NCBI GenBank assembly: GCA_964591605.1
Contig: CAZQEN010000052.1
Location: forward strand, 1 to 28,909
Direction: 5' to 3'
DNA length: 28,909 nt
Source of the DNA: CAYLLT01 sp964591605
GTDB taxonomy: Bacteria; Planctomycetota; Phycisphaerae; UBA1845; PWPN01
Positions 23,036 through 28,909 of this stretch are shown in pieces. Each line of letters opens with the position of its first letter. Position 1 is the stretch's first letter. Below the pieces are notes generated by a model. That model was not told the origin of the DNA, ran no database searches, and was given only the letters and a program-made list of their open reading frames with translations. The position numbers and the translations under genes are program-made.

Positions 23036-25024
23036 CTACATCATCTCTGGCTGGCCGCCCTCGATGACGGTCACATGGTGGTTGATCAGTGCCCGGAACT
23101 TCTCACCGGTGATTTCCTGCACGCGGCTGCTGGGCCACGCGATGATGATCCGCTCGACGGCGGCCGGATCGGGCACGCCGAAATGCACCGCGTATTCCGA
23201 TTGCGAGGCGAAACCCATTCCCCCCTGTACTTCGCGGATCTGACGGCCGCTGCGCGTTTCCAGCGTGACGCGGGCCCCCACGGCATTGACGCTCGAGGCC
23301 AGCACACGATTGCCGACACGGACGCCCAGGTCCGGCCGGCCGCGGAGTGTGATCCGGATGAATCCCGGCCGCCGGGCAGAAGTTGCAGTCTTGCCCGGCT
23401 CAAACGAGGTGTTCACGTAGTAGCACGAGGGCGCGCCCTGATTGGCCACATACATGTCCAGCGCGCCGTCGAGATTGAAATCCGCCACGGCGATGCCGCG
23501 CTTGTTGTGCGTATCCAGCAGTCCGGCCGCCTCGGCCCGATCGACGAACTTCGGCTCGCTTGACCTGGCCGGGCCGCCCGATCTGTGAGCGGCGGCCGAG
23601 ATCTGCAGGAACAGCCGGATTCGCTCGCGCCCGGAGATGTCGCGGGTGCCGATCCGAGGCCAGTCCCGCGAATCAACTGTCTGGTTCTTGGTCTGGGTGA
23701 TCATCTCCTGGATCTGGAACCAGTAGTTCTGGTCGAGATCTCCGGTCACGAAGCCGTTGGCCGCGGCGATGTCGAGCAGCCCGTCGTTGTTGAAGTCGGC
23801 GAACTTCGCGCACCAGCCCCAGCCCCCATCCATCGTCCCGCTTTCCTTGGCGATGTTGCGGAAGCCCCGCCCGCCCGGGCACTCGAGATCGACGCAGTTG
23901 AGCCAGAGCATATTGCCTTCGTCGGTCTTGTAGCGGCGTTCGAGAATGTTGGTGACGTACATGTCGAGATAGCCGTCATTGTTCACGTCGCCCATGTCGA
24001 CGTTCATGCCCTTCCACCAGTCGTTGCCCACGCCCGGATGCCCGCGGGGGTCGACGACGAGGCGGAACCGCGGCGGATTTTCGGTGGCGCCGGTGTTGAG
24101 GTAGAGCTCGTCGGGGCCGAAGTCGTTGGCCACGTAGACATCCGGCCAGCCGTCGTTGTTGAGATCCCCGGAGCCCACGGCCAGCGTCCACAGGGTCGCG
24201 GTCATGCCCACTGCCTGCGTCACGTCTTCGAACGTGCCGTTGCCGCGGTTGCGGTACAGGACGTTGCGACCGCCGTTGCGGGCGTGCGTGAATGTTTCCT
24301 GCATCACGCGGGTGCTGACGGGATTCCAAAGGTTGTTGCGGACCATTTGGCCCGTTCGCGGGTCCTCAACCATCTCGGCGAAGTAGTTGCCGACCAGGAT
24401 GTCGAGGTAGCCGTCACGGTCGTAGTCGAGGAAAGTCGCGCCGTTGCCGTACGCCCAGCAGTCGACGCCTGCCTGACGGCTGACATCGGTGAATGTGGGA
24501 CCGGCAGGTGCGGAACCGGCATCCTGCCGGTCTGACCGGCTGGAAGCCGGTCCCACGCCGCTGTTGAGGAGCAGCGTATTGGCCTCGGCCCATTTGACGA
24601 CGTACAGGTCGAGGTCGCCATCGTTGTCGATATCGCCCCAGACCGCGTGCATGGAAGCACCTTCGGAGTTGCCGCATCCGACGCCGGTCTGATCGGTGAC
24701 GTCTTCGAAGGTCCCGTCGCCGCGGTTGCGGAAGAGGTGGTTGAGATCCCCTCGTCCCGAATCGGTCACGTAGAGATCGGCGTCGCCGTCGGCGTCGTAG
24801 TCCGCGGCGGCGACGGCGGCCCCGACGGCAGAGAGCCAGGGCATGATGTTTTCAAAGACATCGGCCAGGCGGACCATGGAATGGACGTTGCGACAGCCCG
24901 CCTGTGCGGCCCGTTCCTCGAACTGCACGTCGCACGCAGTCTCCACGACCCGTCGCGGCGCCAGCCACCCGTAGCCGGCCCAGAGTAAGGCCAGCATGAG
25001 CATCGCCCTGAGGATATGTGACAT
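23036..25024 (-). CDS. unbV: enediyne accessory protein, UnbV (FG-GAP repeats + ASPIC/UnbV domain)
   Basis: 662 residues with an N-terminal signal/anchor (LRAMLMLALLWAGYGWLAP). Seven or so FG-GAP/EF-hand-like beta-propeller motifs follow, among them DYDADGDADLYV, DIDNDGDLDLYV, DYDRDGYLDILV, DLNNDGWPDVYV, DVNNDGYLDMYV, DFNNDGLLDI and DFNLDGALDMYV. The C-terminal ASPIC/UnbV domain lies at about 590-645 (NAVGARVTLETRSGR ... IIIAWPSSRVQEI). CRTAC1-type proteins of this shape are common in planctomycetes outside enediyne loci, so assignment to the pathway rests on the linked unbU, unbL and PKSE. It acts outside the cytoplasm. The start has GAGG four bases upstream. An 11-bp-stem repeat element inserts about 15-20 residues after the third motif block. 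Confidence 0.87.
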   Translation of the reverse strand: MSHILRAMLMLALLWAGYGWLAPRRVVETACDVQFEERAAQAGCRNVHSMVRLADVFENIMPWLSAVGAAVAAADYDADGDADLYVTDSGRGDLNHLFRNRGDGTFEDVTDQTGVGCGNSEGASMHAVWGDIDNDGDLDLYVVKWAEANTLLLNSGVGPASSRSDRQDAGSAPAGPTFTDVSRQAGVDCWAYGNGATFLDYDRDGYLDILVGNYFAEMVEDPRTGQMVRNNLWNPVSTRVMQETFTHARNGGRNVLYRNRGNGTFEDVTQAVGMTATLWTLAVGSGDLNNDGWPDVYVANDFGPDELYLNTGATENPPRFRLVVDPRGHPGVGNDWWKGMNVDMGDVNNDGYLDMYVTNILERRYKTDEGNMLWLNCVDLECPGGRGFRNIAKESGTMDGGWGWCAKFADFNNDGLLDIAAANGFVTGDLDQNYWFQIQEMITQTKNQTVDSRDWPRIGTRDISGRERIRLFLQISAAAHRSGGPARSSEPKFVDRAEAAGLLDTHNKRGIAVADFNLDGALDMYVANQGAPSCYYVNTSFEPGKTATSARRPGFIRITLRGRPDLGVRVGNRVLASSVNAVGARVTLETRSGRQIREVQGGMGFASQSEYAVHFGVPDPAAVERIIIAWPSSRVQEITGEKFRALINHHVTVIEGGQPEMM
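24495..24556. repeat. GGGACCGGC hairpin element in frame in unbV
   Basis: Perfect outer arms GTGGGACCGGC (24495-24505) and GCCGGTCCCAC (24546-24556) enclose a perfect inner hairpin ACCGGCA-TCC-TGCCGGT (24515-24531). It encodes GVGPASSRSDRQDAGSAPAG between LLLNS and PTFTDVS, which are normally nearly adjacent in this protein type. Confidence 0.85.
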
Positions 25025-25059
25025 GAGTCCTCGCCGACCTGTTGCAGCCCCAGCGGGTC

Positions 25060-25068
25060 ATGATACCA
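25060..25068 (-). promoter_or_regulatory. candidate extended -10 promoter of unbV
   Basis: On the minus strand TGGTATCAT fits an extended -10 (TGnTATAAT with one mismatch), about 35 bases before the ATG at 25024. No good -35 is seen. Confidence 0.3.
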
Positions 25069-25167
25069 CAAGCGGTAGGTCTGGCGGTCTCATTTTTCTC
25101 ACTTTATCGCCCCGAAGTTTATCGGAGCTCCGGCCGTGCTGGGGGCCGAGTCTGGGATCGTGTGCGA

Positions 25168-25237
25168 GAAGCGGTCAAACCGAGCAGAGCCCCGACTGTC
25201 AGGGATCGGGCTCTTCAGCCTGATCGCAGACCGCTTC
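25168..25237. repeat. intergenic nested hairpin element upstream of unbV
   Basis: Outer arms GAAGCGGTC (25168-25176) and GACCGCTTC (25229-25237) are perfect. They enclose AGAGCCCCGA (25186) paired with TCGGGCTCT (to 25214), with one bulged base. A further copy of the outer arm is recalled at 25259-25275 (GCGCTTCTCACGCACA against TGTGCGAGAAGCG). No ORF is seen here. Confidence 0.75.
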
Positions 25238-25308
25238 CTCATGGGTGCGGCTCTGATCGCGCTTCTCACGCACACTCCGAGAGAGAGACGGGCCGAGGGC
25301 GATGAGCC

Positions 25309-25866
25309 TTATGCCACCGGTCGGATGTCAGCCAGGCTGTAACCGCGGGCAGCGAGGACCTGGCCGATCTGGGCGTAGATTCCGGGATCGTCCGGCGTCC
25401 AGGTTCCCAGGCCGTCGACGTATCGGTTGAACATGCAGAAGGCGGCTGCGATCAGAACGGTGTCATGAATCGCCTTGTCATCGGCGCCCGCGGCATGGGC
25501 CCGGTGGATGTGGTCCGGGGTGACACACTTTCCCCCGCGCTGCACGGCCAGGGCCAGGTCGAGGAGCGCCTGGAGTTTCTCGTTGACGAGCGTATAGGCC
25601 GACTGGAGGACGACCTGGTCCACGGTCTCGCGCTGCTCGGCGGGTGACAGCTCCCGGGTGGTGGCCAGGTGCGAACGCGTGCAGAACTCGCAGCCATTCG
25701 CGCGGGACACGGATGCGGCGATCAATTCGCGTTCGGCCGGCGTCAGCGAGGACGGCCCGCGCAGCAGCTCCTGTGTGAATGCACTCAGATGCCGGGCCGT
25801 GGCCGGGTAAGCGGCGAGCGGGCCCAGAATCCCCGGAACGGCTGGGGGCAGATCGATATACGCCAA
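25309..25866 (-). CDS. carboxymuconolactone decarboxylase/AhpD-like peroxidase-related protein
   Basis: 185 residues. It carries the AhpD-like core ERELIAASVSRANGCEFCTR with Cys59, Cys62 and His66, the thiol pair of peroxidase-related CMD proteins. A second helical half has ADDKAIHDTVLIAAAFCMFN. It probably reduces peroxides or acts as a disulfide reductase; the substrate is unknown. The start is TTG at 25866, with GGAGGTG about six bases upstream and no early ATG in frame. It is 116 bases downstream of the hexosaminidase gene on the same strand. Confidence 0.85.
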   Translation of the reverse strand: MAYIDLPPAVPGILGPLAAYPATARHLSAFTQELLRGPSSLTPAERELIAASVSRANGCEFCTRSHLATTRELSPAEQRETVDQVVLQSAYTLVNEKLQALLDLALAVQRGGKCVTPDHIHRAHAAGADDKAIHDTVLIAAAFCMFNRYVDGLGTWTPDDPGIYAQIGQVLAARGYSLADIRPVA

Positions 25867-25982
25867 TGGGCACCTCCACCCTGTGAGATGAGGAATTGCG
25901 ATTCGGATTCAGCGGCCCTTGCATGTGGATTCTATCGCGGGCGGGGGATGGGACGCCAGATCGGGTGGTGCGGATGGCGGCA

Positions 25983-28067
25983 TTACCGCGGTTTTTCGAC
26001 GTCACCGCCGGAGAATCCGATTTGCCCGGGAGATGGGAGGGGGCGGTGATTTGTGAGGTCCTCTGCGGCCGAGGCGAGCCGACTCAGCAGGTCGTCATGA
26101 TAGGCGATGGCGGCATCGAACCGACGCGTCACAACATCGAGGGCGTAGGGGCGGTTCTCGCGATTCCACAGGCGGATGTACTCCTCCCGGAGCTCCGCGT
26201 AGGCGTTGCGAATGGTACGAACGCGATCCGTGCACTCGCGGGTCAGCAGGAGCATCGCCTCGGAGGTCTGATTTTCGCCTGCGGCTTTCCGATAGGCGGC
26301 CGCGGCGTCGCGGCCGTCCAGGATGCGCGTGGCCATGAGCTCCATCCGGCGGGCGCCGAAACGGAACTGTTCCAGCACGTCTCTGTGCAACACTGCGGTG
26401 TCGGCGGCCCGATCCAGATGTTGTATTGCCTGGTGTACGAGGCTGCGCAGCGATTCGGCCTCTCGGGCGGCGGTCTGCTCGTCCCTCAGCCAGTGGGCGA
26501 AGTCAACCTGCCAGAACGTTCGGTCCATCATGCCGCCGAACACAGGCAGGCGATGGGCCGTGCCAAGCAGCTCCACGGCCTTCCCGAAATCACTTCCTTC
26601 TTGGCCGAACAGCACGGCTCCGACACGCTGGTTGAAAGCCTCGACGGGGGTGGAGGAGGCGTTCCACGCACATTCCGCGCCCCAGGCGATGCCGTACCAG
26701 CTCGGGCCGGCCAGGTTCTCTCCGCTGTCGTCCCACGTGGTGTTGAGCATGCCCAGGGCGCCCAGCTTCGCGCCATCGCGCACATAGTTCTGAATGTTGG
26801 TGACCGAGACCTGAAAGTCGGGCAGCACGCGGTTCCAGCAGCTCACGCCGGGGCACACGAAGAACTCATAGCCGGACTTCGCGAACGGGGTGATCGCGGG
26901 CTCGAATGATTCCCGCGCATCGTAGCCCCACGAAAGCATGACCGTGTCTTTGGGGATGTCTTTGAGGTGGTCGGGATGGTTCAGAATGATGTCGCCCCAC
27001 ATCATCATGCGCTTGCCGTACTTATCCCTGAGCAGGTCGTGGAGGCGCTGGAGGTGCCGGGTGTAGACGCCGCCCACCCCGATGCGGGCGGCGAGTTCCC
27101 GGGACGGCCCCGTCCCCAGCCCCTCCGTCTCGTCGCAGCAGACGTTGAAGAGCTTCGACGGGAGGAGCGGAGCCTGTTCGGAGTAGAGGTCGTCGAGCAA
27201 CGCATAGGTCTTCTCGTTCGTCGGATTCAGGACCCACACCGTCTCAGCCAGGTCCTTGTACTTCTCGTGCCGCAGGATGCTCGTGAAGTGCCCGAACGAC
27301 TGCTGATTGCCGATCACTTCCACGCCGCGCCGGGTCGCGTAGGCGACCAGACTTCGGAGCTCATCGGGCGTCAGGCTGCCGTCCGGGGGACCGATGTCGG
27401 GATGCTTGCTGAATGCATATTGCGATTCGAGGTAGTAGGTGAAGAAGTTCATCCTCAACAGCGAGCAGAGATCGATCTCCCGGCGGAGTGTCGCGGGCGT
27501 CGGGCTTGGGCCGCGCGTGATGTCGTCCGAGAATCCGCGGTAGCGCAGGCTCGGCCAGTCGCGGATCGATACGGCGGGGATGCACCCTGCGCTGAGATTG
27601 GCGCGCACGAGTTGACGAAGCGTCTGGAGCCCGTGAGCCAGCCCGGCGGCCTGTTTGGCGCCGATCGCGGCGAAGGCATCCGTGACGACCAGCGCGTAGC
27701 CCTCATCCTGCTCAGGCAGCGGGGCGACGGCGCGCTGCGCGTCCTGGGGTGTCATCGCCGGGGGGCCCAGCCAGAGCCGGTTCGGCGGGCCATCCACATT
27801 GGCTTCAACCTTCAACGTGATATCGACTTTGGTGCGCAGCAGAATCTCGCTACGCAGATCCTCGGCCGCCTGCGGGGCGGGTATGCCTCCGGTCACGCGA
27901 AGGACCAGCGAATCGTTGATGCTCAGGCCACCCTCCAGTCGTCGAATCTCCTTGGGAAACGGCACGAGCCGCAGCGTCTGGGGCTCCGGTAATTGTGCCC
28001 CGCGGCTCGGGAAGGATCCGAAGGCACACAGCGCGATCAGTCCGCACGAAGTCGCTCTGGTGGTCAT
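25983..28067 (-). CDS. secreted GH20-like beta-N-acetylhexosaminidase
   Basis: 694 residues with a signal peptide (TSCGLIALCAFGSFPSRGA). An N-terminal GH20 domain-2-like fold follows (residues 30-165; LRLVPFPKEIRRLEGG, GYALVVTDAFAAIGA). The TIM barrel begins at SIRDWPSLRYRGFSDDI. The acidic pair Asp312-Glu313 in FNVCCDETEGLG stands where GH20 has its catalytic DE, though the usual GGDE is CCDE here. WGDIILNHP and WGYD follow in barrel positions. A helical C-terminal region of about 170 residues completes it. It probably trims N-acetylglucosaminides outside the cell. The substitutions make exact specificity uncertain. The ATG has GAGG five bases upstream. Confidence 0.82.
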   Translation of the reverse strand: MTTRATSCGLIALCAFGSFPSRGAQLPEPQTLRLVPFPKEIRRLEGGLSINDSLVLRVTGGIPAPQAAEDLRSEILLRTKVDITLKVEANVDGPPNRLWLGPPAMTPQDAQRAVAPLPEQDEGYALVVTDAFAAIGAKQAAGLAHGLQTLRQLVRANLSAGCIPAVSIRDWPSLRYRGFSDDITRGPSPTPATLRREIDLCSLLRMNFFTYYLESQYAFSKHPDIGPPDGSLTPDELRSLVAYATRRGVEVIGNQQSFGHFTSILRHEKYKDLAETVWVLNPTNEKTYALLDDLYSEQAPLLPSKLFNVCCDETEGLGTGPSRELAARIGVGGVYTRHLQRLHDLLRDKYGKRMMMWGDIILNHPDHLKDIPKDTVMLSWGYDARESFEPAITPFAKSGYEFFVCPGVSCWNRVLPDFQVSVTNIQNYVRDGAKLGALGMLNTTWDDSGENLAGPSWYGIAWGAECAWNASSTPVEAFNQRVGAVLFGQEGSDFGKAVELLGTAHRLPVFGGMMDRTFWQVDFAHWLRDEQTAAREAESLRSLVHQAIQHLDRAADTAVLHRDVLEQFRFGARRMELMATRILDGRDAAAAYRKAAGENQTSEAMLLLTRECTDRVRTIRNAYAELREEYIRLWNRENRPYALDVVTRRFDAAIAYHDDLLSRLASAAEDLTNHRPLPSPGQIGFSGGDVEKPR

Positions 28068-28687
28068 GGCGTCCTCTTTGACCGGCTGGGATGCACCCGG
28101 CGGATCAGATGGAGACCTGCCGGCTGTTCAGGAGCATAGACCGTCATGGCAATGCTTCAAGTTGCATTCCGGGCTGTCGCCCGGCAAAGTGCCTTCGGCC
28201 TGACGGGGTACTCGGGCCGGGCTTTGCATATCGGCGCCCCAGTATGGGTGCCCATCGATCACGCGGCCGGCGGTCCGGAAAAGTTCACCGCCGCCATCCT
28301 ACGCATTTGCCGGACGATGGCATACCCGGCAGCGCTACCGCACTTCCGCTTCAACCGTGCCCGATTTGGTGCGGGTCAAGGATGCGGTCGAACGAAGCAG
28401 CGGGGGAGTGAGGCCGGCGTGGACGAATGGTCCTTTCGCAGCAGCGGCGCGGTTCCAGGTGATTCCGGTCCAAAGGGAGGTCCGGCGGTCTTCACCGTCG
28501 GCAGGATTTGTTGGACAAGGTCAAGAAGGGGAGGATACTGGTTGTGTGATTCGGAGGGCTTGAGGGAGCCACAACAGGGGCTTCAGGAGGGGGTTCTCAC
28601 AAAGAAAATGCGGTGCCTCGTCAAAAGGAGCGCCGCTTTCTGGTCGGGGCGCGGGCCGAGGGCCGGCCCGCGCCCGATTCGGGTTCG
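28068..28687. other. intergenic region, no gene seen
   Basis: About 620 bases between the GH20-like gene and the last gene. Short open frames on both strands lack codon bias, start signals or recognisable motifs. No tRNA or repeat array is visible. It should hold the promoter of the hexosaminidase gene. Near its right end lies a strong hairpin, listed separately. Confidence 0.5.
28647..28675 (-). terminator. GC-rich hairpin terminator after the last gene
   Basis: Perfect 11-bp arms GGGCGCGGGCC (28647-28657) and GGCCCGCGCCC (28665-28675) with a seven-base loop, 13 bases after the stop of the minus-strand gene. No U-run follows directly, so termination is likely but not certain. Confidence 0.6.
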
Positions 28688-28909
28688 TCAGCGGGTCAGG
28701 CGGACGGGGGCATACACGAAGTGCCCCAATCCTTCCGAGCTGGTCTCCGCGGAGCAATCCACGACGGCAGCCGGCTGGATGATCACCCGCTTCTTATCCA
28801 TGGCCTTGGTCAGGTCAACGTCCAGGATGCGGATGCCCGCGAACGCGACAATGCGATACATCGCGTTGTTGCCGTTTCCCGATACCTGGTCGAAGATCGG
28901 GATGATGCG
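28688..28909 (-). CDS. C-terminal fragment, possibly TadE/TadG-like
   Basis: The frame is open from the window edge to a TGA at 28688 and gives 73 residues, for example NNAMYRIVAFAGIRILDVDL and KKRVIIQPAAVVD. The tail resembles the conserved end of Flp-pilus TadE/TadG-like proteins of planctomycetes (MYRIVAF.G.RI..V.LT, KRVIIQPA). This is recognition from memory of the pattern, and the N-terminal part is outside the window. Confidence 0.55.
   Translation of the reverse strand, partial: RIIPIFDQVSGNGNNAMYRIVAFAGIRILDVDLTKAMDKKRVIIQPAAVVDCSAETSSEGLGHFVYAPVRLTR

Noticed and set aside
26967..27992. 341-codon plus-strand open frame
   Set aside because: Antisense to the GH20-like protein, which has a signal peptide and barrel motifs.

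Overview
The window is high-GC bacterial DNA. Several features point to a Planctomycetota-type genome, probably Phycisphaerae-like or an uncultured relative: thrombospondin-type-3 and dockerin-like calcium motifs on secreted proteins, long Cys-rich surface-protein repeats, a CRTAC1/UnbV protein, and many short hairpin repeats that run in frame through genes. Taxonomy is inferred from style; there is no rRNA gene to confirm it.

The central content is an enediyne-type warhead cassette (about 4.2-25.0 kb). On the minus strand, one operon reads unbL-like DUF1702 gene (12723-11689), iterative polyketide synthase PKSE (11638-5027), then an AraC regulator (5021-4170). The PKSE has the order KS-AT-ACP-KR-DH-PPTase, and at its C-terminus carries the hot-dog thioesterase that is normally a separate gene (E10/TEBC). 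A second minus-strand operon carries unbV (FG-GAP/ASPIC, 25024-23036), a TPR-like membrane-anchored protein (22893-21748) and unbU (RnfD/NQR2-like membrane protein, 21746-20718). All five conserved enediyne families (PKSE, TEBC, UnbL, UnbU, UnbV) are therefore present, in four genes.

Between the two operons lie a plus-strand RND/MMPL exporter (13181-16051), a PIN-RHH toxin-antitoxin pair (16142-16848), and a minus-strand redox operon (20512-17434): a His-rich membrane protein, a YtkA/FixH-like lipoprotein, a polytopic 4Fe-4S protein and a membrane-anchored periplasmic protein. A dockerin-like ORF follows in frame after an amber stop. A working model is that PKSE-TE makes a polyene. UnbL, UnbU and UnbV, perhaps fed by the redox operon, would process it, and the MMPL protein would export it. 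The last two steps are inference.

The left edge (1-3762, minus) is a C-terminally cut surface protein with 236-residue tandem repeats. The right edge holds an AhpD/CMD-like enzyme with a TTG start, a GH20-like secreted hexosaminidase, and the C-terminus of another gene.

The second striking feature is a set of inverted-repeat elements (several families, for example GCGGATT/AATCCGC heptamers). They sit in intergenic DNA and also in frame inside the PKSE (three places), the MMPL transporter, UnbU, the TPR protein and UnbV. One falls between the two catalytic histidines of the ketosynthase.
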